DNA of 64,000 nt from assembly GCA_044227325.1 (NCBI GenBank), contig JBGAFI010000002.1:62001-126000 (forward strand), given 5' to 3'. The position numbers were made by a program, and so were the translations under genes. This document shows positions 34,725 to 44,785 of this stretch, piece after piece. Source of the stretch: PFJX01 sp044227325. Lineage in GTDB: Bacteria; Pseudomonadota; Gammaproteobacteria; Burkholderiales; Thiobacillaceae. The notes under the pieces are model-generated. The model made no database searches and was not told the origin of the DNA. It saw nothing but the letters and a program-made list of their open reading frames with translations. Position 1 is the stretch's first letter; each line of letters opens with the position of its first letter.

Positions 34725-36311
34725 ATGGAAAGCAACGTTGCGACCGCGGAATTGCCGGGACACGGGCATCACGGCGCCCCGGGCGGCCTGATGCGCTGGG
34801 TGACCACCACCAACCACAAGGACATCGGCACGCTCTACATGTGGTTCGCCGCCACCATGTTCCTGTTCGGCGGACTCATGGCCATGGTGATCCGGGCGGA
34901 GCTGTTCCAACCGGGCTTGCAGGTGGTGCAGCCGGAGCTGTTCAACCAGCTCACCACTCTGCACGGCCTGATCATGATCTTCGGCGTCATCATGCCCGCC
35001 TTCACCGGCTTCGCGAACTGGCAGGTGCCCTTGATGATCGGCGCCCCGGACATGGCCTTCCCGCGCATGAACAACTGGAGCTTCTGGCTGCTGCCGGTGG
35101 CCGGGATGTTCCTAGTGGGTTCCATGTTCCTGCCCGGCGGCGCGGTCGCGGGCGGCTGGACCATGTATCCGCCCCTGTTCCTGCAAGGCGGCATCAGCTA
35201 CGACCTGACCATCTTCGCGATCCACATCATGGGCGCCAGTTCCATCATGGGCTCCATCAACATCGCCACCACCATCCTCAACATGCGGGCGCCGGGCATG
35301 ACGCTGATGAAGATGCCCCTGTTCGTGTGGACCTGGCTCATCACCGCTTATCTGCTCATCGCCGTCATGCCGGTGCTGGCGGGGGCGGTGACCATGCTGC
35401 TGACCGACCGCAACTTCGACACCCATTTCTTCAGCGCGGCGGGCGGCGGCGACCCGGTCATGTTCCAGCACATCTTCTGGTTCTTCGGCCACCCGGAGGT
35501 GTACATCCTGATCCTGCCCGCCTTCGGCATCATCTCCACGGTGATTCCCACCTTCTCGCGCAAGCCCCTGTTCGGCTACGCCTCCATGGTCTACGCCACC
35601 GCCTCCATCGCCATCCTGTCCTTCATCGTCTGGGGCCACCACATGTTCACCGTGGGCATGCCGGCGGCGGCGCAGCTGTTCTTCATGTACGCGACCCTGC
35701 TCATCGCGGTGCCCACCGGCGTCAAGGTGTTCAACTGGGTGGCCACCATGTGGAAGGGCTCCCTCACCTTCGAGACGCCCATGCTGTTCGCCGTGGCCTT
35801 CGTCTGCCTGTTCACCATCGGCGGCTTCTCCGGCCTGGTGCTGGCCATGGCGCCGGTGGACATCCAGTTGCAGGACACCTATTACGTGGTGGCCCATTTC
35901 CATTACGTGCTGGTGACCGGCGCCCTGTTCTCCATTTTCGCCGGCATCTACTACTGGCTGCCCAAGTGGACCGGCCACATGTACGACGAGACCCTGGGCA
36001 GGTGGCATTTCTGGCTGTCGGCGATCTCGGTCAACGTGCTGTTCTTCCCCATGCATTTCCTGGGGTTGGCCGGCATGCCCCGGCGCATTCCCGACTACGC
36101 CCTGCAGTTCGCCGACTTCAACCGCATCGCCTCCATCGGCGGTTTCGTGTTCGGGGCGAGCCAGATCCTGCTGCTGATCGTCATCCTGAAATGCATCCGG
36201 GGCGGCGCGAAGGCCGAGGCCCGGGTCTGGGAGGGCGCGCAAGGCCTGGAATGGAGCGTGGCCTCGCCCGCGCCCTATCACACCTTCGCCCAGCCGCCGG
36301 AGCTGAAATGA
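34725..36311 (+). CDS. ctaD: Cytochrome c oxidase subunit I (aa3 type)
   Basis: Catalytic haem-copper subunit, 528 aa, about 12 membrane helices. Key elements are WVTTTNHKDIGTLY at the start, FWFFGHPEVYILILPAFG (CuB His and cross-linked Tyr), WGHHMFTVG (CuB His pair), and VAHFHYVL (haem ligands). The gene is intact, in contrast to coxB 26 bp upstream. Its stop overlaps the next small gene by 4 bp. Confidence 0.97.
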   Translation: MESNVATAELPGHGHHGAPGGLMRWVTTTNHKDIGTLYMWFAATMFLFGGLMAMVIRAELFQPGLQVVQPELFNQLTTLHGLIMIFGVIMPAFTGFANWQVPLMIGAPDMAFPRMNNWSFWLLPVAGMFLVGSMFLPGGAVAGGWTMYPPLFLQGGISYDLTIFAIHIMGASSIMGSINIATTILNMRAPGMTLMKMPLFVWTWLITAYLLIAVMPVLAGAVTMLLTDRNFDTHFFSAAGGGDPVMFQHIFWFFGHPEVYILILPAFGIISTVIPTFSRKPLFGYASMVYATASIAILSFIVWGHHMFTVGMPAAAQLFFMYATLLIAVPTGVKVFNWVATMWKGSLTFETPMLFAVAFVCLFTIGGFSGLVLAMAPVDIQLQDTYYVVAHFHYVLVTGALFSIFAGIYYWLPKWTGHMYDETLGRWHFWLSAISVNVLFFPMHFLGLAGMPRRIPDYALQFADFNRIASIGGFVFGASQILLLIVILKCIRGGAKAEARVWEGAQGLEWSVASPAPYHTFAQPPELK

Positions 36312-36406
36312 GCCGGCGCGTCGACCGCAATCTGCGCACCGCCGTGCTTCTCGGGCTGGTGGCGGCGACCATGTTCACCCTGTCCGTGCTGGGCTACCTG
36401 TCATGA
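36308..36406 (+). CDS. Cytochrome oxidase small assembly protein
   Basis: A 32-aa single-span protein, MSRRVDRNLRTAVLLGLVAA followed by TMFTLSVLGYLS. It overlaps ctaD by 4 bp at its start (ATGA) and ctaG by 4 bp at its end, so it is translationally coupled to both. Tiny proteins at this position are a recurring part of beta-proteobacterial cox operons. It is too short for most automatic gene callers. Confidence 0.7.
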   Translation: MSRRVDRNLRTAVLLGLVAATMFTLSVLGYLS

Positions 36407-36942
36407 GCACAGTAGGCCTTGAGCGGACCAATGCCGCGACCCTGCGCCGCTTCGGGCTGGTGGCGGCGGCCATGTTCGGCTTCGGCTTCGTGCTCATCCC
36501 CCTCTACAGCGTGTTCTGCGACGTCACCGGCCTGAACCGGGACGCGGCCCAGGCCCTGGCCAACAATACCCAGGTGGATTTCTCGCGCCAGGTGCGCATC
36601 GAGCTGGTGGCGAACGTGCAGGATGCCGGGGTCTGGCGCTTCACCGCGCCGTCCCGGCCGGTGGACGTGCACCCGGGCGAACTGGTGCAGGTGGAATATT
36701 CGCTGGAAAACCTGACCGACCGGCCCCTGGTGGGGCGCGCCGTGCCCAGCTACGGGCCGGCCGCCGCCGGTGCCCATTTCAAGAAGATCGACTGCTTCTG
36801 CTTCCGGGAGCAGCGCCTCGCGCCCCACGAAAAGCTGCGTTTGCCGGTGCTGTTCGTGCTGGACAAGGGCGTGGACCGGGACATGAGCGTGGTGACCCTG
36901 TCCTATACCTTCTTCGAGCTGGGCGGGAGGACCGGGACATGA
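36403..36942 (+). CDS. ctaG: Cytochrome c oxidase assembly protein CtaG (Cox11)
   Basis: Copper chaperone that loads CuB of subunit I, 179 aa. It has one N-terminal membrane anchor (about 18-38, MFGFGFVLIPLYSVFCDVTG) and a periplasmic immunoglobulin-like domain with the copper-binding CFCF motif (KKIDCFCFREQ). The length is normal. Confidence 0.95.
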   Translation: MSTVGLERTNAATLRRFGLVAAAMFGFGFVLIPLYSVFCDVTGLNRDAAQALANNTQVDFSRQVRIELVANVQDAGVWRFTAPSRPVDVHPGELVQVEYSLENLTDRPLVGRAVPSYGPAAAGAHFKKIDCFCFREQRLAPHEKLRLPVLFVLDKGVDRDMSVVTLSYTFFELGGRTGT

Positions 36943-37109
36943 GCGCGTGGCGGGCGGTGTTCTGGAGCTTCCTGGGCGTGCGCAAGGGCGACGATCTGGA
37001 CAGCGACGCGGCCCATTTCAAACCCGTTCAGATCATCCTCGCCGGCATTTTGGGCGCCGCCGTGCTGGTGCTCGCCCTGATCGGCCTAGTGGGGATCGTC
37101 ACGTCATGA
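36939..37109 (+). CDS. DUF2970 family small membrane protein
   Basis: A 56-aa protein with a single C-terminal membrane helix (about 30-53) and a charged N-terminal part, SFLGVRKGDDLDSDAAHFKP. DUF2970 proteins are found almost exclusively beside ctaG and ctaE in beta-proteobacterial cox operons. They probably help assembly; the exact role is unknown. It overlaps ctaG by 4 bp. Confidence 0.8.
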   Translation: MSAWRAVFWSFLGVRKGDDLDSDAAHFKPVQIILAGILGAAVLVLALIGLVGIVTS

Positions 37110-37122
37110 GGAGGGCAAGGCC

Positions 37123-37974
37123 ATGAGCACCCATACCGGCGGCTACTACCTGCCCGCCCCTTCCCACTGGCCCATCGTCGGTTCCTTCGCGCTGATGTGC
37201 GGCGCCCTGGGGGCGACCCTGCTGATCCACGGCGTGGCCGGCGGCGGCTGGCTGCTATCGGCGGGGGGAGCCGCCCTGGCGGTCATGCTGTTCGGCTGGT
37301 TCGGCAACGTGATCGGCGAAAGCCAGCGCGGCCTGCACGACCAGCAGGTGGATATGTCCTTCCGCTGGGGCATGGGCTGGTTCATCTTTTCCGAGGTGAT
37401 GTTCTTCGCGGCCTTCTTCGGCGCGCTGTTCTACGGCCGCGCGATTTCCGTCCCGGACCTGGCCGGCGGGGAACAACTGAAACTGCTCTGGCCGGGCTAC
37501 GCGGGCGGCTGGCCCACCGCCGGGCCGGGCCTGCAAGCGGCTTTCACGCCCATGGCGCCCTGGGGCATCCCGGCCCTGAACACCCTGTTGCTGCTGAGTT
37601 CCGGCGTCACGGTGACCTGGGCCCACTGGGGCCTGAAACGGGGCCGGCGCGGGCAGCTCAAGCTGGGCCTGGCGCTGACCGTGGCCCTGGGGCTGACCTT
37701 CCTGGGGTTCCAGGCTTTTGAATATCACCACGCCTACACGGAAATGGGCCTGACGCTGGGCGCAGGTATCTACGGCGCCACCTTCTTCATGCTGACCGGC
37801 TTCCACGGTTTCCACGTCACCATCGGCTCCCTGATGCTGCTGGTGATCCTGGGCCGCAGTCTGGCCGGGCACTTCGAGCCGGAACGCCACTTCGCCTTCG
37901 AAGCGGTGTCCTGGTACTGGCACTTCGTGGACGTGGTGTGGCTGCTGCTGTTCGTCCTGGTCTACTGGCTGTAG
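37123..37974 (+). CDS. ctaE: Cytochrome c oxidase subunit III
   Basis: A 283-aa integral membrane subunit with seven helices. It stabilises subunit I and proton uptake. Typical segments are FIFSEVMFFAAFFGALFY (conserved Glu), GFHGFHVTIGSLML and the C-terminal SWYWHFVDVVWLLLF. A GAGG ribosome-binding site precedes ATG 37123. Confidence 0.96.
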   Translation: MSTHTGGYYLPAPSHWPIVGSFALMCGALGATLLIHGVAGGGWLLSAGGAALAVMLFGWFGNVIGESQRGLHDQQVDMSFRWGMGWFIFSEVMFFAAFFGALFYGRAISVPDLAGGEQLKLLWPGYAGGWPTAGPGLQAAFTPMAPWGIPALNTLLLLSSGVTVTWAHWGLKRGRRGQLKLGLALTVALGLTFLGFQAFEYHHAYTEMGLTLGAGIYGATFFMLTGFHGFHVTIGSLMLLVILGRSLAGHFEPERHFAFEAVSWYWHFVDVVWLLLFVLVYWL

Positions 37975-37980
37975 GCCAGG

Positions 37981-38178
37981 CTAGACGCCGCCAGGGGATA
38001 TGAAGCCAAGGTAATGCGCCGCCATGAGCATCACGAACAATCCGAGGGAAAGCCCGATGCGCCAGGTGAGCGCCCGGATGGCGCGCTCGCCGTCGCCCCG
38101 GTCGCGCAACAAGTACACCAGGGCGCTGCCCAGGCTGAACAGGATCAGGGCCAGCACGAGATAGATCAGGATGCGCAT
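37981..38178 (-). CDS. Twin-transmembrane protein (DUF2909 family)
   Basis: A 65-aa protein with two membrane helices (about 3-24 and 42-62) separated by a charged loop (RDRGDGERAIR), typical of DUF2909. It is encoded on the opposite strand within the cox locus, 6 bp from the ctaE stop. DUF2909 genes are usually found between ctaE and surf1 in this orientation. The function is unknown. Confidence 0.75.
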   Translation of the reverse strand: MRILIYLVLALILFSLGSALVYLLRDRGDGERAIRALTWRIGLSLGLFVMLMAAHYLGFISPGGV

Positions 38179-38194
38179 GGAAGCCTCTGAGACG

Positions 38195-38923
38195 ATGACC
38201 CCCAGTGTAGCAGCGCCGAACTCCGCCGGCCGCCGGCGTCCGGCCTGGTTGCCGGCCCTCGCGGCCGTCTGCTTCGCCGTGCTCACCTTCTGGCTGGGCC
38301 AGTGGCAGTTGGGCCGGGCCGAGGAGAAGCGGGCGCGGCAGGCAGCCTTCGACGCGGCGGCCCTGCTGCCGGCCGTTCCACTGGCCGAGGTGCCCGAGAG
38401 CTTCGCGCCCTACACGCGGGTCAGGGTGGAGGGCATGTTCGACGACGCCCATCAGGTCTACATCGATAACCGGGTGCATCAGGGCCGGGCCGGCTACCAC
38501 GTGGTCGCGCCCCTGGTCCATGCCGGCGGCGCCGTGCTGGTGAACCGGGGCTGGCTGCCCGCGCTGCCGGACCGGGCCGATTTTCCCCATGCGCCGCCGC
38601 CAGCGGGCCGTGTGGCGCTGGAAGGCATGCTGGTGCCCGCGCGCAGCCGTTATGTGGAGTTGTCCGCCGCGAGCGTGGACGGCCCGGTGTGGCAGAACCT
38701 AGATCTGGAGCGATACCGGGCCGGCTACCGCGCCGATCTGCCGGATCGTTTGTTGTTGCAGACCACGCCGGCCGCCGATGGCCTGATCCGGGACTGGCCC
38801 TTGCCGGGGCTGGGCGCGGATCGGCACATCAGCTACGCGATCCAGTGGTTTTCCCTGACCGGCCTGATCGGCGTGCTGTATGTCTATTTCGGAATATGGA
38901 GACGCTTTCATGCCGCGCGCTGA
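38195..38923 (+). CDS. SURF1 family cytochrome oxidase biogenesis protein
   Basis: A 242-aa assembly factor for the haem a3 site of subunit I. It has N- and C-terminal membrane helices (about 18-37 and 215-235) and the family motifs LGQWQLGRAEEK near the start, VLVNRGWLP in the middle, and HISYAIQWFSLT before the last helix. The ATG 38195 start is chosen; an upstream ATG at 38171 overlaps the divergent DUF2909 gene. Confidence 0.9.
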   Translation: MTPSVAAPNSAGRRRPAWLPALAAVCFAVLTFWLGQWQLGRAEEKRARQAAFDAAALLPAVPLAEVPESFAPYTRVRVEGMFDDAHQVYIDNRVHQGRAGYHVVAPLVHAGGAVLVNRGWLPALPDRADFPHAPPPAGRVALEGMLVPARSRYVELSAASVDGPVWQNLDLERYRAGYRADLPDRLLLQTTPAADGLIRDWPLPGLGADRHISYAIQWFSLTGLIGVLYVYFGIWRRFHAAR

Positions 38924-39437
38924 CCGCTTCAAACTGCTGCTGCTGATGGGCCTGTTCGCGGCGCCCGGATTCGCGGCCTGGCTGGCGCACGACCACTGGC
39001 GGCCGACGGCGACCGCCAGCTACGGGGAACTGCTGGAACCGTTCCAGCCCGGTTTCGCGGGCGGGGCTGGCGAGATGGACCTGGCCGGCCTGCGCGGACG
39101 CTGGGTTCTGCTGACGGTGGCCGGCGCGCAATGCGATGCGGCCTGCCGGCGCCAGGTCTACCTCACGCGCCAGGTGCGCACCGCCCAGGGCCGCGAGCAG
39201 TCCCGGGTGGAACGGGCGCTGCTCCAGCCGGTGGGCGCGGCCGCCATCGACGATCCGGGTCTGCGCCATTTCACCGTGCCCGCCGAGGCCCTCGCCGCCC
39301 TGCCGGGCGCGTCTCCGGTGCGCACCTATGTCGTCGACCCCTTGGGCCGGGTCATGCTGCGCTTCCCCGCCGAGCCGGATGGCAAGGGCATGATCCGGGA
39401 TCTGGGCCGGCTGCTGAAGGCGTCGGGGATCGGTTAG
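38910..39437 (+). CDS. Membrane-anchored thioredoxin-like protein of the cox operon
   Basis: A 175-aa protein with an N-terminal membrane anchor (about 7-25) and a thioredoxin/SCO-like domain. VLLTVAGAQCDAACRRQVYLT carries a C-x3-C pair as in SCO proteins, and TYVVDPLGRVMLRF is the usual C-terminal strand pair. The SCO copper histidine is not obvious, so copper delivery is uncertain. Proteins like this are regularly encoded between surf1 and ctaA in beta-proteobacteria. It overlaps surf1 by 14 bp. Confidence 0.7.
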   Translation: MPRADRFKLLLLMGLFAAPGFAAWLAHDHWRPTATASYGELLEPFQPGFAGGAGEMDLAGLRGRWVLLTVAGAQCDAACRRQVYLTRQVRTAQGREQSRVERALLQPVGAAAIDDPGLRHFTVPAEALAALPGASPVRTYVVDPLGRVMLRFPAEPDGKGMIRDLGRLLKASGIG

Positions 39438-39439
39438 CC

Positions 39440-40414
39440 ATGGCCCGCGCCCTTCCCCGTCCGCTGCTGATCGCGGCGGCCTGCCTGGCTTTCACGGTGG
39501 TGGTGCTGGGCGCCTACGTGCGTCTGTCCGATGCGGGCCTGGGCTGCCCGGACTGGCCCGGCTGCTATGGCCATGTCACGCCCTGGCATGCCCAGGATCG
39601 GATCGAAGCGGTGCTGGCGGTGCATCCCGACGGCCCCGTGTCCCACGCGAAGGCCTGGAAGGAGATGGCGCACCGCTATCTCGCGGGCGGCCTGGGCCTG
39701 TTCATCCTGAGCATCGCCGTGCTCGCCTGGCGCCGGCTGCCGCCGAGCCGGCGCGTGCTACCCAGCGTTCTGTTGATCCTGGTGATCTTCCAGGCCCTGC
39801 TGGGCATGTGGACGGTGACCGAGCAACTACGGCCCGTGGTGGTGGCCAGCCACTTGCTGGGGGGGATGAGCACCCTGGCTTTGCTGGTCTGGCTCGCATT
39901 GCGGGACAGGACCGGAATGGGGCTACGGCCCACCATGGCCCATGGCCCCATGCCGACCGGCCTCGCGCGTGGCGTGCTGGCGCTCGTCGTGCTTCAGATC
40001 GCCCTGGGCGGCTGGGTCAGCGCGAACTACGCCGCCCTGGCCTGTCCCGATCTGCCGACCTGCCTGGGGGTCTGGTGGCCGGCGACGGATTTCGCCAGCG
40101 CGTTCGGTTTGCGCCACGTCCTGGGCGGCCTTTCCGTGCAGGCCCTGACCACGATCCATCTGGCCCATCGTATCGGCGCGGTGCTGGTGCTTTCCGGCGG
40201 TCTGCTGCTGGCGTATCGCCTGCTGCGCGCGCCGGGTGGCTTGCACGCCGGTGCCTGGCTGCTCGCGGTCGTGCTCGCCCAGTGCCTGCTGGGCATCGGC
40301 AATGTCGTGCTGAGCTTGCCCCTGCCGGTGGCGGTCGCCCACAACGCGGGGGCCGCCGCGCTGCTGCTGGTGCTGGTCTGGGTCAATGTGGGTTTGGCGA
40401 GGAGACGGGCATGA
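39440..40414 (+). CDS. ctaA: Haem A synthase
   Basis: Oxidises the haem O methyl group to make haem A, 324 aa, eight helices. It has LGAYVRLSDAGLGCPDWPGC near the N-terminus, HRYLAG and HLLGG in the first half, and HRIGAVLV and AHNAGAAALL in the second half; these are the paired haem-ligand histidines. The first extracytoplasmic loop has the Cys pair of class CtaA enzymes. It starts 2 bp after the previous gene. Confidence 0.94.
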   Translation: MARALPRPLLIAAACLAFTVVVLGAYVRLSDAGLGCPDWPGCYGHVTPWHAQDRIEAVLAVHPDGPVSHAKAWKEMAHRYLAGGLGLFILSIAVLAWRRLPPSRRVLPSVLLILVIFQALLGMWTVTEQLRPVVVASHLLGGMSTLALLVWLALRDRTGMGLRPTMAHGPMPTGLARGVLALVVLQIALGGWVSANYAALACPDLPTCLGVWWPATDFASAFGLRHVLGGLSVQALTTIHLAHRIGAVLVLSGGLLLAYRLLRAPGGLHAGAWLLAVVLAQCLLGIGNVVLSLPLPVAVAHNAGAAALLLVLVWVNVGLARRRA

Positions 40415-41307
40415 ACACGCTGGCCATCGCCGCCTCCGCCTGGCGCGCGAAGGAATTCCTGGAACTGACCAAGCCCCGGGTCGTGGCGCTGATCGTGTTC
40501 ACCGCCATGATCGGCATGGTATTGGCCGTGCCGGGCCTGCCCGATCCCATCGTGTTTTTCGCGGCAAGTCTGGGCATCGGCCTGGTCGCCGCGGCGGCGG
40601 CGGCGAGCAATTGCCTGGTGGAGCGCCGCATCGACGCGCGCATGGCGCGCACCCGGGCGCGCCCGCTGCCGCGCGGCGAGGTGAGCCCGCGCGAGACCGC
40701 GCTGTTCGCCGCCGCGCTGGGCGCGCTCGGGCTGGGCGTGCTGTATTGGTGGGTCAATGTCCTGACCATGGGGCTCACCGCGGCGACCTTCTTCGGCTAT
40801 GCGGTCATCTACACCCGCTGGCTGAAGCCGGCGACGCCCCAGAACATCGTCATCGGCGGCGCCTCCGGCGCGATGCCGCCGGTGCTGGGCTGGGCGGCCA
40901 TGACCGGGCAGGTGGGGCACGAAGCTTTGCTTCTGTTCCTCATCATCTACGCCTGGACGCCGCCGCACTTCTGGGCGCTGGCGCTGTACCGCCGGCGCGA
41001 ATACGCCCAGGCCGGCCTGCCCATGCTGCCCGTGACCCATGGCCAGGCCTTCACGCTGCTGTCCATCCTGCTCTACACCTGCATCCTTTGCGCGGTGAGC
41101 ATCCTGCCGGTGGCGACGGGCACGGCGGGCTGGGTTTACCTGTGCGCCGCGTTTCCGCTTGATGTCTACTATCTGTTGGTTGCCTGGCGCTTGTATCGGA
41201 ATTACTCGGACGCGGGCGCGCGCGCCGCTTTCGCCTGGTCCATCATCTACCTCGGTCTGCTCTTTACCGCCCTGTTGGCCGACCACTTCCTGTTCCTGCC
41301 GGTTTGA
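40411..41307 (+). CDS. ctaB: Protohaem IX farnesyltransferase (haem O synthase)
   Basis: UbiA-type prenyltransferase making haem O, the substrate of CtaA, 298 aa. The prenyl-diphosphate motif lies in NCLVERRIDARMARTRARPL, and the second conserved region is YAWTPPHFWALALYRRREY. About nine helices are visible. It overlaps ctaA by 4 bp and is the last gene of the aa3 operon. Confidence 0.95.
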   Translation: MNTLAIAASAWRAKEFLELTKPRVVALIVFTAMIGMVLAVPGLPDPIVFFAASLGIGLVAAAAAASNCLVERRIDARMARTRARPLPRGEVSPRETALFAAALGALGLGVLYWWVNVLTMGLTAATFFGYAVIYTRWLKPATPQNIVIGGASGAMPPVLGWAAMTGQVGHEALLLFLIIYAWTPPHFWALALYRRREYAQAGLPMLPVTHGQAFTLLSILLYTCILCAVSILPVATGTAGWVYLCAAFPLDVYYLLVAWRLYRNYSDAGARAAFAWSIIYLGLLFTALLADHFLFLPV

Positions 41308-41316
41308 TAAAAAGAC

Positions 41317-41347
41317 TTTGCACGCGATCGGGTTTGCCTTTAATAAT
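41317..41347 (+). promoter_or_regulatory. Candidate promoter of the Rrf2 gene
   Basis: TTTGCA (41317-41322) and AATAAT (41342-41347) with a 19-bp spacer; this AT-rich stretch lies 29-59 bp upstream of the Rrf2 start and follows ctaB by only 10 bp. The -10 fits well and the -35 only partly. Confidence 0.3.
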
Positions 41348-41375
41348 TCGGATAAAAATGTCTCTGGAGTGAGTT

Positions 41376-41831
41376 ATGGTCTTGTCCCGCACCAGCCAGT
41401 ACGCCGTTCAGGCCCTGATCTACATCGCGACCCAGCCTATCGGCGAACCGGTGCTGAATCGGGATATCGCGGAACGGCTCAATGTGCCGGCCGCTTATCT
41501 GGCGAAGATTCTTCAGAACCTGTGCAAAAACGGCCTGCTGGATTCCTTCCGTGGCCGTCTCGGCGGCTTCTGTCTGCGGGACGGCATGCATCGCACCACG
41601 CTGATGCAGGTTCTGCTGCTGACCGAGGGGCCGGACTTCACCAAGAACTGTATCCTCGGCCTCAAGGAATGCTCCGACGCCACGGCCTGCCCCATGCATT
41701 TCAAATGGATTCCTGTGAAGAAGAAGATTCTCGCGCTGCTCAACGAGATGAATCTCGAGGAGTTGGCGAAGGCGGTGCTGACGGGCAAGTACCGTTTGGC
41801 GGATTTGCCGGCGGCGGCCATGCCGGCTTGA
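41376..41831 (+). CDS. Rrf2 family transcriptional regulator with three-cysteine cluster
   Basis: A 151-aa winged-helix regulator. Residues 1-80 carry the Rrf2 helix-turn-helix (LNRDIAERLNVPAAYLAKIL) and the wing (RGRLGGFCL). Cysteines C92, C99 and C105 (NCILGLKECSDATACPM) lie where IscR has C92/C98/C104 and NsrR has a similar triad, so an iron-sulfur cofactor is likely. It stands between the aa3 and cbb3 oxidase operons and may switch them in response to oxygen, NO or Fe-S status. A GGAGTGAG site precedes the ATG. Confidence 0.85.
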   Translation: MVLSRTSQYAVQALIYIATQPIGEPVLNRDIAERLNVPAAYLAKILQNLCKNGLLDSFRGRLGGFCLRDGMHRTTLMQVLLLTEGPDFTKNCILGLKECSDATACPMHFKWIPVKKKILALLNEMNLEELAKAVLTGKYRLADLPAAAMPA

Positions 41832-41836
41832 TCCGC

Positions 41837-42427
41837 ATGGCCTGGCGCATTCTGGCCTTCCTGCTTTTGTCGTGGATGGCGGGGTGCGGTGGCGGCCCGG
41901 CGCCGGAATACAAAGGCACGGACATCACCGGCGCGGAGTTCGGCAGGCATCTGGCCTTGACCGACCACAACGGACGCGCGGTGACTCTGGAGACATTCCG
42001 GGGCAAGCTGGTGGTGCTGTTCTTCGGCTATACCCATTGCCCGGATGTGTGCCCGACCACCCTTTCCGATCTGGCGCGGGCGCTGAAACTGATGGCGCCG
42101 GAAGTTGCCGCGAAGGTGCAGGTGCTGTTTGTGACGGTGGACCCGGAACGGGATACGCCGGAAATCCTGAAAGCCTATGTGCCCTACTTCAATCCGACCT
42201 TCCTGGGTCTGTACGGCACGCCGGCCCAGGTGGAGGAGGCCGCGCGGGAGTTCAAGGTGGTGTACCGGAAGCATGTGGAGCCGGGCGCGACCGGCTATCT
42301 GGTGGACCATTCGGCGGGAAGCTATGTCCTGGACGCGTCCGGACGAATCCGCTTGTACCTGCCTTTCGCGCACCCGGCGCAGGATATCGCCCACGATCTT
42401 TCCACCCTGGCGGGCGCGGGGACATGA
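41837..42427 (+). CDS. SCO1/SenC family copper chaperone, lipoprotein
   Basis: A 196-aa membrane-tethered thioredoxin-fold protein that delivers copper to oxidases (CuA or CuB). C17 in SWMAGC is a plausible lipobox cysteine. The copper motif is C68-PDV-C72 (GYTHCPDVCPTTL), and the conserved histidine is in YLVDHSAGSY (about 157). It is encoded 5 bp after the Rrf2 gene and before the cbb3 genes. Confidence 0.9.
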   Translation: MAWRILAFLLLSWMAGCGGGPAPEYKGTDITGAEFGRHLALTDHNGRAVTLETFRGKLVVLFFGYTHCPDVCPTTLSDLARALKLMAPEVAAKVQVLFVTVDPERDTPEILKAYVPYFNPTFLGLYGTPAQVEEAAREFKVVYRKHVEPGATGYLVDHSAGSYVLDASGRIRLYLPFAHPAQDIAHDLSTLAGAGT

Positions 42428-42438
42428 CCGTAGCCGCC

Positions 42439-42468
42439 TTGCGGGATAAGGGCGAGGCGCACTATACT
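42439..42468 (+). promoter_or_regulatory. Candidate sigma-70 promoter of ccoNOQP
   Basis: TTGCGG (42439-42444), 18-bp spacer, TATACT (42463-42468). It lies about 105 bp before ccoN. No FNR/ANR-type TTGAT-N4-ATCAA box could be found in this spacer, which is unusual for a cbb3 operon. A T-run (42477-42483) follows the promoter. Confidence 0.4.
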
Positions 42469-42573
42469 CCCGCGTCTTTTTTTAGCCGGGTATGCGGGCC
42501 GCGAGCGGCACGGATACGGCACTGAAACAACGTTCCGGGGCGTCCCGGAGTAGCGGTAACCCTAGGAGGCGTT

Positions 42574-44019
<1,446 letters not shown>

Positions 44020-44038
44020 TTCGGGACGAGGTTAGGAA

Positions 44039-44785
44039 ATGTTCAAGAACTTCAAGCACGAGCAAGTCGAGACCAACGCCGGCATCCTGCTGGTATTCAC
44101 CATGTTGGCCATCAGCGCCGGCGGCATGGTGGAAATCGCCCCCTTGTTCTTTCTCAAGGACACCATGGAATCCGTGGACGGGGTGCGTCCTTACACCCCC
44201 TTGGAGCAGCGTGGCCGCGATATCTACGTCCGCGAAGGCTGCTACACCTGCCACTCCCAGATGATCCGTCCGTTCCGTGACGAGCAGTTGCGTTACGGCC
44301 ATTACTCCCTCGCGGCGGAATCCAAGTACGACCATCCTTTCCAGTGGGGTTCCAAGCGTACCGGTCCGGATCTGGCCCGGGTGGGCGGCAAGTATTCCAA
44401 CGAATGGCATGTCCAGCATCTGCTCAAGCCCACCTCCGTGGTGCCCGAGTCGGTGATGCCCAACTATCCCTGGCTGCTCGAGACCAAGCTGGACATCTCC
44501 GACGTGGGCGATCGCATGCGCGCCCTGCGCGTGACCGGCGTGCCGTATTCCGCCAACGAAGAGGAATACCAGCGCAACGTGAAGCAGTTCGGCGAGAAGG
44601 TCGCCAAGGCCCTGGTCATCGCCGATGCCCAGAAGAGTCTGGTGGCCCAGGCCCAGGACGGCAACTATGACGGCGATCGCGCCAGCGTGTCCGAGATGGA
44701 CGCCCTCGTGGCTTACCTGCAGGTGCTGGGCACCATGGTGGACTTCAGCAAGATCAAGCCCGAAGAACTGGTGAAATATCGCTGA
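44039..44785 (+). CDS. ccoO: cbb3-type cytochrome c oxidase subunit II (monohaem)
   Basis: A 248-aa membrane-anchored cytochrome c. The N-terminal helix spans about 15-40, and the haem site is CYTCHSQM (around residue 69) followed by IRPFRDEQLRYGHYSLAAE. The distal Met is in VVPESVMPNYPWL. The subunit passes electrons from CcoP to CcoN. Confidence 0.96.
   Translation: MFKNFKHEQVETNAGILLVFTMLAISAGGMVEIAPLFFLKDTMESVDGVRPYTPLEQRGRDIYVREGCYTCHSQMIRPFRDEQLRYGHYSLAAESKYDHPFQWGSKRTGPDLARVGGKYSNEWHVQHLLKPTSVVPESVMPNYPWLLETKLDISDVGDRMRALRVTGVPYSANEEEYQRNVKQFGEKVAKALVIADAQKSLVAQAQDGNYDGDRASVSEMDALVAYLQVLGTMVDFSKIKPEELVKYR

Noticed and set aside
42428..42573. FNR/ANR box expected upstream of ccoN
   Set aside because: No TTGAT-N4-ATCAA-like palindrome is present; only a sigma-70-like element could be supported.
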